Below are positions 23,805 to 38,800 of a stretch of 64,000 nt of DNA, piece by piece (the first letter of the stretch is position 1; every line of letters begins with the position of its first letter). The translations under genes and the position numbers were made by a program. Origin of the DNA: Lineus longissimus (taxonomy: Eukaryota > Nemertea > Pilidiophora > Heteronemertea > Lineidae); NCBI RefSeq assembly GCF_910592395.1, contig NC_088308.1, forward strand, positions 248,001-312,000, read 5' to 3'. The notes under the pieces were generated by a model that made no database searches, was not told the origin of the DNA, and was given only the letters and a program-made list of their open reading frames with translations.

Positions 23805-26800
23805 GCTGTGTGAAGAGCGTGTTTCAGGCTTGGAGAGCTATTGAACGGGAAAACTATATAGACTTATAAAGTAGCACTATCTTCCCTTCGCGAATACTGT
23901 TAAGCACTAAATTTTTTTCAACGCTATTTTTCTGATACGTGGAAAATTTTATAAAAAAGAAAAAAATCTCGATTTTAATTTTTTGGGCAATGATGAAGTC
24001 TCTTTCAGTTTCGGAGGCCACCCTTCCGAATAGTATGATTTCAGTTGTCAACTGATTACTAAGTAATTCATAAACCTACTTGTTTTTAGGGTATTTTAAT
24101 TGGTTAATTCTTTTCTGCTCTATCCTTGTAGTACATGTACCTGATAATGAAGCATAGCGAGGCAACTATCTTTAGTTCTTACCTTTGCAAAATGTGAAGA
24201 GTTTCTTTGTCATTGTCTTCATGCCATTCAACTTGGAGCGATGCTTTGAAACGGTAAGATGACAAAGGTTCGCCATCATTGTCCATCTAAAGCAACGATC
24301 TTTGGAACAGAGAGTCTTGCAATGTGCACTGGTAGTTGTTTTCTTGGATTCAAGCAGATTGAGCATATGAGTCAGCCTACCTTTAAAACAAACAAAACAT
24401 TTCACCCTTCTCACACTGTTAGATGGAACCATAGTCCTTCGGTAGGGCGTTTCGGTTTATCTTTACTCAAATGAATGTAGTGAGAACTTTTGTCACTAAT
24501 TTTTTTCCATCTCTTCAAATTCTCCCTTTTTCTATCAGATTGTTTCTGCAAAGATGTGTTCTTTTAGACCGAGTGAAACGTATTTTCTAACGTCGGCACA
24601 TCCTAATATCGAGGAAATTAACCTCGTTCTCGGCCATCTGCACCATTCTGCACAAGAACGAGGTTGATTTAAAATGGTGATTTGAGTATGATAAAAATAA
24701 CTCACAATTGAGTCTGCTATTCTGCTTGCCACGTCCACCTTTCCTTGTTCCTCTCTTCGCTTGACCTGCGTCGCAAAAGAAAAACATGTTTTGTAGTGGC
24801 GCCACTTATTGCTTGCGAAACAAGTTGAATGCAATATGAGCGATAGAAGATTAGTTTCCCTGGGTCTGATCAGTCTCAAAGAAAAAATAATAATTTGTAG
24901 TACTTCGCTGCAATAGTTGGTCTCAGCCTGCCCCTGCTCTCGCGTCCAGCATCAGTTTAATGTCATAGATGACCAAAGTCAAGAATGAAATAGATTTGAT
25001 GATTTGCGGAGTGAATGATTGGGTCTTACTGACCAAGCTTGGGCCATCTGGACGACCAAACTTTGGTCTATTGATGGTGATTTATTGTTCGACAACCGCC
25101 GCGTTAACTTTTAAAAAAAGCCGCAACATTTTGGATCATTTCCAGCCTTACCTTGACATGGCTTGTGACTGCATGGCTTGAAAGTCTTATCAGCTGGCTT
25201 GGCAACATCCTTACTCCCCCTCTTCTGGCAAACTCTAATGGTACAAAGCTTCTGCTTGGTAAGGTAGTACACTCCGCTGCAGGTAGCTGTTTTGGAACAT
25301 GCGGTCTTGCAATGATGGACATTTTTCATCTTCTTATGATAGACCTTTTCAGTACCTGAGTTTGGAGTGATTGACACCAGCCAAAATGTTTATTAGTGTA
25401 TTTACAGCTACTACAAGACAAGTTTTATTAGATTATAAACTCCACGTGGAAAATACCTTACACTCTAACACTTTCTTGCATTTGATCTTACTGGTCAATA
25501 TGAATGTGCACGTTTAGTTTGAACTACCAGGACGTATAAAAAACACTACAAGAAAGTTCTCCAAATCTCACATCAAAAGTGGCTCTTGATAAAGAATCGT
25601 ACTCACCATGGCAGCGTTTCTTTCCTATCAAGTAGAATTGTAGAAATATCAATACTCTGAGACTTAATATGAGTTTCATTCAGAAACATATCGCGGTATT
25701 GATTGCCCTGTCGAGTGCTTCGCAAAGTCCATTCACTACCAAATCGTCATGTAATCGCAATATCAAAAGTACATATCAAAAATATTCTATCTCTTACTGT
25801 TCAGTGATCTGTAGGTAATGTTTTTTTCTTGATACGCTGAGTAGAATGGTTTGACGTCTTTTTACTTGAAGTTCGACTCTGGAGAACGCACACAAATATT
25901 ACACTTGTTTCAAGGATATAAAGTTGTCAAATAGTCGTCATTGCATTTCCTTCTTACCCGAGCAGAACGTGAATTGTTTCTTCGTCATTGACTTCATACC
26001 GACCAATTTTGACCGTTTCGGAACCGATAGATGACAGAGGCCAGCCATCATGGTCCATTTGCTGCAATGGCCCGTTGTACACAGAGCTTGGCATGCTGCC
26101 GCTGTAGTAGTCTTCTTCGATTCCAACACATGGTACTTCTTACCGGCCTGATGACCTGTGAAAATAAGAAAGCATTCTTTTAGCTTTGATTGGTAATGAA
26201 GCAAAGATTTCAAGATGAAACGGTTGGTCATAAGGGCGTTCTCCTCATTATTTTGTCTTATAGTCACTTGACTATTTAGTGTTTAGTAAAATCAATCTAT
26301 GGAAAAAGTCGCAACCTGATCCAATTTCATCTCGACGTTTATTGTACCTTTGACTATGGAGAACTCGTACTGAAGGTCGGACAAAAGTGACAAAATGATA
26401 TATCAACAATACTCACAACGCGTGAGACCACCTTTCCTTTTGGCCAATCCGCCTTTTTTTCTTGCTCGTCCCGCAGCTTTACCTGTGTCACAAAAGGAAA
26501 ATGTGTTATCATTAGCATATTCGGCCTTCAACTTGATATACCGTGATCCCTGCATGTAATGTTAATTTGTGCAAGTGCAAAAACTGCTTGTGGTTGAACC
26601 TTTTAGTGCACATCTAAGGCAATGATTGTTTGTGCCAGGCTAACCTGTGTTGATTAAAAGGAACAGACTTGGGTCCCAACGACCAGACTTGGCACAGCCA
26701 GACTTTTGTCTAGATATAACGATTGTCTTGAAAGGTGCTGCAATTGGAAAAAAGCCTACATCATTGTGGCTGATCTGCATCTTTACCTTGACATGGCTTG

Positions 26801-29800
26801 TGACTGCATGGCTTGAAAGTCTTATCAGCTGGCTTGGCAACATCCTTACTCCTCTTCTTCTGGCAAACTCTGATGGTGCAAAGCTTCTGCTTGGTAAGGT
26901 AGTACATTCCGCTGCAGGTAGCTGTGTTGGAACATGCGGTCTTGCAATGATGGACATTTTTCATCTTCTTATGATAGACCTTTTCAGTACCTGAGTTTGG
27001 AGTGATTGACACCAGTCAAAATGTTTATTCGTGTATTTACAGCTACTACTAGACAAGTTTTATTAGATTATAAACTCCACGTGGAAAGTACCTTACACTC
27101 TATCACTTTCTTGCATTTGATCTTACTGGTCAATATGAATGTGCACGTTTAGTTTGAACTACCAGGACGTATAAAAAACACTACAAGAAAGTTCTCCAAA
27201 TCTCACATCAAAAGTGGCTCTTAATTAAGAATCGTACTCACCATGGCAGCGTTTCTTTCCTATCAAGTAGAATTGTAGAAAGATCAATACTCTGAGACTT
27301 ACTATGAGTTTCATTCAGAAACATATCGCGGTATTGATTGCCCTGTCGAGTGCTTCGCAAAGTCCATTCACTACCAAATCGTCATGTAATCGCAATATCA
27401 AAAGTACATATCAAAAATATTCTATCTCTTACTGTTCAGTGATCTGTAGGTAATGTTTTTTTTCTTGATACGCTGAGTAGAATGGTTTGACGTCTTTTTA
27501 CTTGAAGTTCGACTCTGGAGAACGCACACAAATATTACACTTGTTTCAAGAATATAAAGTTGTCAAATAGTCGTCATTGCATTTCCTTCTTACCCGAGCA
27601 GAACGTGAATTGTTTCTTCGTCATTGACTTCATACCGACCAATTTTGACCGTTTCGGAACCGATAGATGACAGAGGCCAGCCATCATGGTCCATTTGCTG
27701 CAATGGCCCGTTGTACACAGAGCTTGGCATGCTGCCGCTGTAGTCGTCTTCTTCGATTCCAACACATGGTACTTTTTACCGGCCTGATGACCTGTGAAAA
27801 TAAGAAAGCATTCTTTTAGCTTTGATTGGTAATGAAGCAAAGATTTCAAGATGAAACGGTTGGTCATAAGGGCGTTATCTTCTCATTATTTTGTCTTATA
27901 GTCACTTGACTATTTAGTGTTTAGTAAAATCAATCTATGGAAAATGTTCGCAACCTGATCCAATTTCATCTCGACGTTTATTGTACCTTTGACTATGGAG
28001 AACTCTTACTGAAAGTCGGACAAAAGTGACAAAATGATATATCAACAATACTCACAATGCGTGAGACCACCTTTCCTTCTGGCCGATCCGCCTTTTTTTC
28101 TTGCTCGTCCCGCAGCTTTACCTGTGTCACAAAAGGAAAATGTGTTATCATTAGCATATTCGGCCTTCAACTTGATATACCGTGTTCCCTGTATGTAATG
28201 TTATTTGTGCAAGTGCAAAAACTGCTTGTGGTTGAACCTTTTAGTGCATATCTAAGGCAATGATTGTTTGTGCCAGGCTATCCTGTGTTGATTAAAAGGA
28301 ACAGACTTGGGTCCCAACGACCAGGCTTGTCACAGCAAGACTTTTGTCTAGATAGAACGATTGTCTTGAAAGGTGTTGCCCTTGGAAAAAAAGCCTATAT
28401 CATTGTGGCTGATCTGCATCTTTACCTTGACATGGCTTGTGACTGCATGGCTTGAAAGTCTTATCAGCTGGCTTGGCAACATCCTTACTCCCCCTCTTCT
28501 GGCAAACTCTGATGGTGCAAAGCTTCTGCTTGGTAAGGTAGTACACTCCGCTGCAGGTAGCTGTTTTGGAACATGCGGTCTTGCAATGATGGACATTTTT
28601 CATCTTCTTATGATAGACCTTTTCAGTACCTGAGTTTGGAGTGATTGACACCAGCCAAAATGTTTATTAGTGTATTTACAGCTACTACAAGACAAGTTTT
28701 ATTAGATTATAAACTCCACGTGGAAAATACCTTACACTCTAACACTTTCTTGCATTTGATCTTACTGGTCAATATGAATGTGCACGTTTAGTTTGAACTA
28801 CCAGGACGTATAAAAAACACTACAAGAAAGTTCTCCAAATCTCACATCAAAAGTGGCTCTTGATAAAGAATCGTACTCACCATGGCAGCGTTTCTTTCCT
28901 ATCAAGTAGAATTGTAGAAATATCAATACTCTGAGACTTAATATGAGTTTCATTCAGAAACATATCGCGGTATTGATTGCCCTGTCGAGTGCTTCTCAAA
29001 GTCCATTCACTACCAAATCGTCATGTAATCGCAATATCAAAATTTCATATAAAAAATATTCTATCTCTTACTGTTCAGTGATCTGTAGGTAATGTTTTTT
29101 TTCTTGATACGCTGAGTAGAATGGTTTGACGTCTTTTTACTTGAAGTTCGACTCTGGAGAACGCACACAAATATTACACTTGTTTCAAGGATATAAAGTT
29201 GTCAAATAGTCGTCATTGCATTTCCTTCTTACCCGAGCAGAACGTGAATTGTTTCTTCGTCATTGACTTCATACCGACCAATTTTGACCGTTTCGGAACC
29301 GATAGATGACAGAGGCCAGCCATCATGGTCCATCTGCTGCAATGGCCCGTCGTACACAGAGCTTGGCATGCTGCCGCTGTAGTCGTCTTCTTCGATTCCA
29401 ACACATGGTACTTCTTACCGGCCTGATGACCTGTGAAAATAAGAAAGCATTCTTTTAGCTTTGATTGGTAATGAAGCAAAGATTTCAAGATGAAACTGTT
29501 GGTCATAAGGGCGTTATCTTCTATTATTTTGTCTTGTAGTCACTTGACTATTTAGTGTTTAGTAAAGTCAATCTATGGAAAAAGTTCTCAACCTGATCCA
29601 ATTTCATCTCGACGTTTATTGAACCTTTGACTATGGAGAACTCGTACTGAAGGTCGGACAAAAGTGACAAAATGATATATCAACAATACTCACAACGCGT
29701 GAGACCACCTTTCCTTTTGGCCAATCCGCCTTTTTTTCTTGCTCGTCCCGCAGCTTTACCTGTGTCACAAAAGGAAAATGTGTTATCATTAGCAGATTCT

Positions 29801-32800
29801 GCCTTCAACTTGACATACCGTGTTCCCTGCATGTAATTTTATTTGTGCAAGTGCAAAAACTGCTTGTGGTTGAACCTTTTAGTGCACATCTAAGGCAATG
29901 ATTGTTTGTGCCAGGCTAACCTGTGTTGATTAAAAGGAACAGACTTGGGTCCCAACGACCAGACTTGTCACAGCCAGACTTTAGTCTAGATATAACGATT
30001 GTCTTGAAAGGTGCTGCCATTGGAAAAAAAGCCTACATCATTGTGGCTGATCTGCATCTTTACCTTGACATGGCTTGTGACTGCATGGCTTGAAAGTCTT
30101 ATCAGTTGGCTTGGCAACATCCTTACTCCCCTTCTTCTGGCAAACTCTGATGGTGCAAAGTTTCTGCTTGGTAAGGTAGTACATTCCGCTGCAGGTAGCT
30201 GTGTTGGAACATGCGGTCCTGCAGTCATCAACCTTGGACATCATCTTGTGGTACACATTTTCAGTACCTGAGTTTAGAGTGATTGACACCAGTCAAAATG
30301 TATTAGTGTATTTACAGCTACTATCGTATTTATATACCTCAGTGATATAAAAGATTATCTTTACAGTTGAATTTACTTTGAATGGCCTTTTTAAAAGTTT
30401 TTAAAAATCGAGGTCAGCAGGGTCAGAGTCAATCTGTGAATTGTTTTGAAAGATTTTGGGCATGCAGGGTCAAAAGAAATAGTTGTTGGCGCCGATGATG
30501 TTAACAATATGACCAATTTCCGCCCCACCCGTGAGATTTGTTCTCGTCACGTCATGAGCACATTGAACTGCTAGTGAACCGTGCTCGCAGTGAATATGTA
30601 CTGGCTACCGCTCTCTCCATCATCACCGACGATATGTGCCGGTGCCGGTGTAATGTTTTTGAGTGTTTCTGTTTTTGAGTGTTTCCCCTCATTGTTTGGG
30701 AACGCTCAAAAATAGATTGACAAGTTTTTCTGTGTATCCCCCCTATTGAAAAGTCGTGGTCTCTCTAGCTGCCTATTGTTTGGAAACACTGACACATGGG
30801 AAACAACCACAGATGTTACACCGGTCGTGCGGAGACGCACGCCACTGCCGTACCGGTACCTGAGAAAACTTGCCGTTTTAGGCAGATTTGCGATGATTGA
30901 AACAATACATCTACCTCATAGTTCATGTATTCTCATCTAACAAACCCAGTGGAGACAGAGCCTGAACTAACATGCAGCGATCGGGAAAACTTATACCAAC
31001 TTACACCAATTGTATACAGATAGCGCTCGAGCGTGTGACTACTGACTATTGGAGTTGAATGGCGTTAGAAGTACCAACAGTAAATGTACATCAACGACCG
31101 GCGTACCCCTTTAACCATCCAGGCACCAGTGGTTTTCAATATCCTCCGCCTCTCAATATGATGAAGGAGTATAAAAAGCCTCAAGCTCAGGACACCCTTT
31201 GACTAATTCTGATTGAAAAAGTCACCAGTGTCCGACACTAATACTTTTTTGCCCCAATGTATCCTCGAAAATACAAGATGCCGATTCGAACCATCCTCGG
31301 TAGTACTCGAACGCCCGGAATCAGTATGTGCTGCAGTTTGAAAAGGTTGGGTGCGGGGTATGATAGTGATAATAATGAAAATTTTGACATCTGCACATGG
31401 ATAATTAGATAACAAGATGAGAAAGAAGAAAAAAAAAGAAAAAAAAAGTGCGCCAGATTCACCGGGGGTCGAACCCGTGACCAGCCGCTCCACAGTCAAA
31501 CACATTTAGCTCTGAACCGTCAGGCTTTCGTTTTGAAATGGAGATTTTATCCGCCTCTTATATGCTGTATGCAAACGAGCGCGCCGTAATTGTGACAAGG
31601 TCGCGCAGGTGGCAGAGTGATTTGCCCAAATAGTTCCAAGTAATCGTATATTTCCATAGCTGTACAGATTTTTCTCAACATATCGTATTTATATACCTCA
31701 GTGATATAAAAGATTATCTTTACAGTTGATTTTACGTTTGAATGGCCTTTTTTCAAAGTTTTTAAAAATCGAGGTCAGCGGGGTCAGAGTCAATCTGTGA
31801 ATTGTTTTGAAAGATTTTGGGCAGGGTCAAAAGAAATAGTTGTTGGCGCCGATGATGTTAACAATATGACCAATTTCCGCCCCACCCGTGAGATTTGTTC
31901 TCGTCACGTCATGAGCACATTGAACTGCTAGTGAACCGTGCTCGCAGTGAATATGTACTGGCTACCGCTCTCTCCATCATCACCGACGATATGTGCCGGT
32001 GCCGGTCGTGCGGAGACGCACGCCACTGCCGTACCGGTACCTGAGAAAACTTGCCGTTTTAGGCAGATTTGCGATGATTGAAACAATACATCTACCTCAT
32101 AGTTCATGTATTCTCATCTAACAAACCCAGTGGAGACAGAGCCTGAACTAACATGCAGCGATCGGGAAAACTTATACACGCACCAATTGTATACAGATAG
32201 CGCTCGAGCGTGTGACTACTGACTATTGGAGTTGATTGGCGTTAGAAGTAGGAACTAGATATAATTGGACCAATATGTCAACGACCGGCGTACCCCTTTA
32301 ACCATCCAGGCACCAGTGGTTTTCGATATCCTCCGCCTCTCGATATGACGAAGGAGTATAAAAAGCCTCAAGCTCGATCAGGACACCCTATGACTAATTC
32401 TGATTGAAAAAGTCACCAGTGTCCGACACTAATACTTTTTTGCCCCAATGTATCCTCGAAAATACAAGATGCCGATTCGAACCATCCTCGGTAGTACTCG
32501 AACGCCCGGAATCAGTATGTGCTGCAGTTTGAAAAGGTTGGGTGCGGGGTATGATAGTGATAATAATGAAAATTTTGACATCTGCACATGGATAATTAGA
32601 TAACAAGATGAAAAAGAAGAAAAAAAAAAGAAAAAAAAAAGTGCGCCAGATTCACCGGGGGTCGAACCCGTGACCAGCCGCTCCACAGTCAAACACATTT
32701 AGCGCTGAACCGTCAGGCTTTCGTTTTGAAATGGAGATTTTATCCGCCTCTTATATGCTGTATGCAAACGAGCGCGCCGTAATTGTGACAAGGTCGCGCA

Positions 32801-35800
32801 GGTGGCAGAGTGATTTGCCCAAATAGTTCCAAGTAATCGTATATTTCCATAGTTGTACAGATTTTTCTCAACATATCGTATTTATATACCTCAGTGATAT
32901 AAAAGATTATCTTTACAGTTGATTTTACGTTTGAATGGCCTTTTTTTAAAGTTTTTAAAAATCGAGGTCAGCAGGGTCAGAGTCAATCTGTGAATTGTTT
33001 TGAAAGATTTTGGGCAGGGTCAAAAGAAATAGTTGTTGGCGCCGATGATGTTAACAATATGACCAATTTCCGCCCCACCCGTGAGATTTGTTCTCGTCAC
33101 GTCATGAGCACATTGAACTGCTAGTGAACCGTAATCGCAGTGAATATGTACTGGCTACCGCTCTCTCCATCATCACCGACGATATGTGCCGGTGCCGGTG
33201 TAATGTTTTTGAGTGTTTCTGTTTTTGAGTGTTTCCCCTCATTGTTTGGGAACGCTCAAAAATAGATTGACAAGTTTTTCTGTGTATCCCCCCTATTGAA
33301 AAGTCGTGGTCTCTCTAGCTGCCTATTGTTTGGAAACACTGACACATGGGAAACAACCACAGATGTTACACCGGTCGTGCGGAGACGCACGCCACTGCCG
33401 TACCGGTACCTGAGAAAACTTGCCGTTTTAGGCAGATTTGCGATGATTGAAACAATACATCTACCTCATAGTTCATGTATTCTCATCTAACAAACCCAGT
33501 GGAGACAGAGCCTGAACTAACATGCAGCGATCGGGAAAACTTATACACGCACCAATTGTATACAGATAGCGCTCGAGCGTGTGACTACTGACTATTGGAG
33601 TTGATTGGCGTTAGAAGTAGGAACTAGATATAATTGGACCAATATGTCAACGACCGACGTACCCCTTTAACCATCCAGGCACCAGTGGTTTTCGATATCC
33701 TCCGCCTCTCGATATGACGAAGGAGTATAAAAAGCCTCAAGCTCGATCAGGACACCCTATGACTAATTCTGATTGAAAAAGTCACCAGTGTCCGACACTA
33801 ATACTTTTTTGCCCCAATGTATCCTCGAAAATACAAGATGCCGATTCGAACCATCCTCGGTAGTACTCGAACGCCCGGAATCAGTATGTGCTGCAGTTTG
33901 AAAAGGTTGGGTGCGGGGTATGATAGTGATAATAATGAAAATTTTGACATCTGCACATGGATAATTAGATAACAAGATGAAAAAGAAGAAAAAAAAAGAA
34001 AAAATAAGTGCGCCAGATTCACCGGGGGTCGAACCCGTGACCAGCCGCTCCACAGTCAAACACATTTAGCGCTGAACCGTCAGGCTTTCGTTTTGAAATG
34101 GAGATTTTATCCGCCTCTTATATGCTGTATGCAAACGAGCGCGCCGTAATTGTGACAAGGTCGCGCAGGTGGCAGAGTGATTTGCCCAAATAGTTCCAAG
34201 TAATCGTATATTTCCATAGTTGTACAGATTTTTCTCAACATATCGTATTTATATACCTCAGTGATATAAAAGATTATCTTTACAGTTGATTTTACGTTTG
34301 AATGGCCTTTTTTCAAAGTTTTTAAAAATCGAGGTCAGCAGGGTCAGAGTCAATCTGTGAATTGTTTTGAAAGATTTTGGGCAGGGTCAAAAGAAATAGT
34401 TGTTGGCGCCGATGATGTTAACAATATGACCAATTTCCGCCCCACCCGTGAGATTTGTTCTCGTCACGTCATGAGCACATTGAACTGCTAGTGAACCGTA
34501 ATCGCAGTGAATATGTACTGGCTACCGCTCTCTCCATCATCACCGACGATATGTGCCGGTGCCGGTGTAATGTTTTTGAGTGTTTCTGTTTTTGAGTGTT
34601 TCCCCTCATTGTTTGGGAACGCTCAAAAATAGATTGACAAGTTTTTCTGTGTATCCCCCCTATTGAAAAGTCGTGGTCTCTCTAGCTGCCTATTGTTTGG
34701 AAACACTGACACATGGGAAACAACCACAGATGTTACACCGGTCGTGCGGAGACGCACGCCACTGCCGTACCGGTACCTGAGAAAACTTGCCGTTTTAGGC
34801 AGATTTGCGATGATTGAAACAATACATCTACCTCATAGTTCATGTATTCTCATCTAACAAACCCAGTGGAGACAGAGCCTGAACTAACATGCAGCGATCG
34901 GGAAAACTTATACCAACTTACACCAATTGTATACAGATAGCGCTCGAGCGTGTGACTACTGACTATTGGAGTTGAATGGCGTTAGAAGTACCAACAGTAA
35001 ATGTACATCAACGACCGGCGTACCCCTTTAACCATCCAGGCACCAGTGGTTTTCAATATCCTCCGCCTCTCAATATGATGAAGGAGTATAAAAAGCCTCA
35101 AGCTCAGGACACCCTTTGACTAATTCTGATTGAAAAAGTCACCAGTGTCCGACACTAATACTTTTTTGCCCCAATGTATCCTCGAAAATACAAGATGCCG
35201 ATTCGAACCATCCTCGGTAGTACTCGAACGCCCGGAATCAGTATGTGCTGCAGTTTGAAAAGGTTGGGTGCGGGGTATGATAGTGATAATAATGAAAATT
35301 TTGACATCTGCACATGGATAATTAGATAACAAGATGAAAAAGAAGAAAAAAAAAAGAAAAAATAAGTGCGCCAGATTCACCGGGGGTCGAACCCGTGACC
35401 AGCCGCTCCACAGTCAAACACATTTAGCTCTGAACCGTCAGGCTTTCGTTTTGAAATGGAGATTTTATCCGCCTCTTATATGCTGTATGCAAACGAGCGC
35501 GCCGTAATTGTGACAAGGTCGCGCAGGTGGCAGAGTGATTTGCCCAAATAGTTCCAAGTAATCGTATATTTCCATAGTTGTACAGATTTTTCTCAACATA
35601 TCGTATTTATATACCTCAGTGATATAAAAGATTATCTTTACAGTTGATTTTACGTTTGAATGGCCTTTTTTCAAAGTTTTTAAAAATCGAGGTCAGCAGG
35701 GTCAGAGTCAATCTGTGAATTGTTTTGAAAGATTTTGGGCAGGGTCAAAAGAAATAGTTGTTGGCGCCGATGATGTTAACAATATGACCAATTTCCGCCC

Positions 35801-38800
35801 CACCCGTGAGATTTGTTCTCGTCACGTCATGAGCACATTGAACTGCTAGTGAACCGTAATCGCAGTGAATATGTACTGGCTACCGCTCTCTCCATCATCA
35901 CCGACGATATGTGCCGGTGCCGGTGTAATGTTTTTGAGTGTTTCTGTTTTTGAGTGTTTCCCCTCATTGTTTGGGAACGCTCAAAAATAGATTGACAAGT
36001 TTTTCTGTGTATCCCCCCTATTGAAAAGTCGTGGTCTCTCTAGCTGCCTATTGTTTGGAAACACTGACACATGGGAAACAACCACAGATGTTACACCGGT
36101 CGTGCGGAGACGCACGCCACTGCCGTACCGGTACCTGAGAAAACTTGCCGTTTTAGGCAGATTTGCGATGATTGAAACAATACATCTACCTCATAGTTCA
36201 TGTATTCTCATCTAACAAACCCAGTGGAGACAGAGCCTGAACTAACATGCAGCGATCGGGAAAACTTATACACGCACCAATTGTATACAGATAGCGCTCG
36301 AGCGTGTGACTACTGACTATTGGAGTTGATTGGCGTTAGAAGTAGGAACTAGATATAATTGGACCAATATGTCAACGACCGACGTACCCCTTTAACCATC
36401 CAGGCACCAGTGGTTTTCGATATCCTCCGCCTCTCGATATGACGAAGGAGTATAAAAAGCCTCAAGCTCGATCAGGACACCCTATGACTAATTCTGATTG
36501 AAAAAGTCACCAGTGTCCGACACTAATACTTTTTTGCCCCAATGTATCCTCGAAAATACAAGATGCCGATTTGAACCATCCTCGGTAGTACTCGAACGCC
36601 CGGAATCAGTATGTGCTGCAGTTTGAAAAGGTTGGGTGCGGGGTATGATAGTGATAATAATGAAAATTTGGACATCTGCACATGGATAATTAGATAACAA
36701 GATGAAAAAGAAGAAAAAAAAAAGAAAAAATAAGTGCGCCAGATTCACCGGGGGTCGAACCCGTGACCAGCCGCTCCACAGTCAAACACATTTAGCGCTG
36801 AACCGTCAGGCTTTCGTTTTGAAATGGAGATTTTATCCGCCTCTTATATGCTGTATGCAAACGAGCGCGCCGTAATTGTGACAAGGTCGCGCAGGTGGCA
36901 GAGTGATTTGCCCAAATAGTTCCAAGTAATCGTATATTTCCATAGTTGTACAGATTTTTCTCAACATATCGTATTTATATACCTCAGTGATATAAAAGAT
37001 TATCTTTACAGTTGATTTTACGTTTGAATGGCCTTTTTTTAAAGTTTTTAAAAATCGAGGTCAGCAGGGTCAGAGTCAATCTGTGAATTGTTTTGAAAGA
37101 TTTTGGGCAGGGTCAAAAGAAATAGTTGTTGGCGCCGATGATGTTAACAATATGACCAATTTCCGCCCCACCCGTGAGATTTGTTCTCGTCACGTCATGA
37201 GCACATTGAACTGCTAGTGAACCGTAATCGCAGTGAATATGTACTGGCTACCGCTCTCTCCATCATCACCGACGATATGTGCCGGTGCCGGTGTAATGTT
37301 TTTGAGTGTTTCTGTTTTTGAGTGTTTCCCCTCATTGTTTGGGAACGCTCAAAAATAGATTGACAAGTTTTTCTGTGTATCCCCCCTATTGAAAAGTCGT
37401 GGTCTCTCTAGCTGCCTATTGTTTGGAAACACTGACACATGGGAAACAACCACAGATGTTACACCGGTCGTGCGGAGACGCACGCCACTGCCGTACCGGT
37501 ACCTGAGAAAACTTGCCGTTTTAGGCAGATTTGCGATGATTGAAACAATACATCTACCTCATAGTTCATGTATTCTCATCTAACAAACCCAGTGGAGACA
37601 GAGCCTGAACTAACATGCAGCGATCGGGAAAACTTATACCAACTTACACCAATTGTATACAGATAGCGCTCGAGTGTGTGACTACTGACTATTGGAGTTG
37701 AATGGCGTTAGAAGTACCAACAGTAAATGTACATCAACGACCGGCGTACCCCTTTAACCATCCAGGCACCAGTGGTTTTCAATATCCTCCGCCTCTCAAT
37801 ATGATGAAGGAGTATAAAAAGCCTCAAGCTCAGGACACCCTTTGACTAATTCTGATTGAAAAAGTCACCAGTGTCCGACACTAATACTTTTTTGCCCCAA
37901 TGTATCCTCGAAAATACAAGATGCCGATTCGAACCATCCTCGGTAGTACTCGAACGCCCGGAATCAGTATGTGCTGCAGTTTGAAAAGGTTGGGTGCGGG
38001 GTATGATAGTGATAATAATGAAAATTTTGACATCTGCACATGGATAATTAGATAACAAGATGAAAAAGAAGAAAAAAAAAAGAAAAAAAAAGTGCGCCAG
38101 ATTCACCGGGGGTCGAACCCGTGACCAGCCGCTCCACAGTCAAATACATTTAGCGCTGAACCGTCAGGCTTTCGTTTTGAAATGGAGATTTTATCCGCCT
38201 CTTATATGCTGTATGCAAACGAGCGCGCCGTAATTGTGACAAGGTCGCGCAGGTGGCAGAGTGATTTGCCCAAATAGTTCCAAGTAATCGTATATTTCCA
38301 TAGTTGTACAGATTTTTCTCAACATATCGTATTTATATACCTCAGTGATATAAAAGATTATCTTTACAGTTGATTTTACGTTTGAATGGCCTTTTTTCAA
38401 AGTTTTTAAAAATCGAGGTCAGCAGGGTCAGAGTCAATCTGTGAATTGTTTTGAAAGATTTTGGGCAGGGTCAAAAGAAATAGTTGTTGGCGCCGATGAT
38501 GTTAACAATATGACCAATTTCCGCCCCACCCGTGAGATTTGTTCTCGTCACGTCATGAGCACATTGAACTGCTAGTGAACCGTAATCGCAGTGAATATGT
38601 ACTGGCTACCGCTCTCTCCATCATCACCGACGATATGTGCCGGTGCCGGTGTAATGTTTTTGAGTGTTTCTGTTTTTGAGTGTTTCCCCTCATTGTTTGG
38701 GAACGCTCAAAAATAGATTGACAAGTTTTTCTGTGTATCCCCCCTATTGAAAAGTCGTGGTCTCTCTAGCTGCCTATTGTTTGGAAACACTGACACATGG

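Larger units (their letters stand above)
25152..30300 (-). repeat. tandem 1.64-kb segmental duplications carrying A, micro-exon, B and linker
   Basis: Homologous exons repeat at 1635-1639 bp: A at 25152, 26787, 28426 and 30064; micro-exon at 25607, 27242 and 28881; B at 25958, 27594 and 29233; linker at 26417, 28056 and 29694. Introns are also nearly identical, so the duplications are recent. The fourth copy is split by the satellite array and resumes at 41292. Confidence 0.92.

Noticed and set aside
25958-29430. B exons as terminal exons of separate short genes
   Set aside because: Frames do stop soon after the donors, but all B exons keep strong donors and no poly(A) signal follows them in the duplicated units, so internal use is more likely. 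Not fully excluded.
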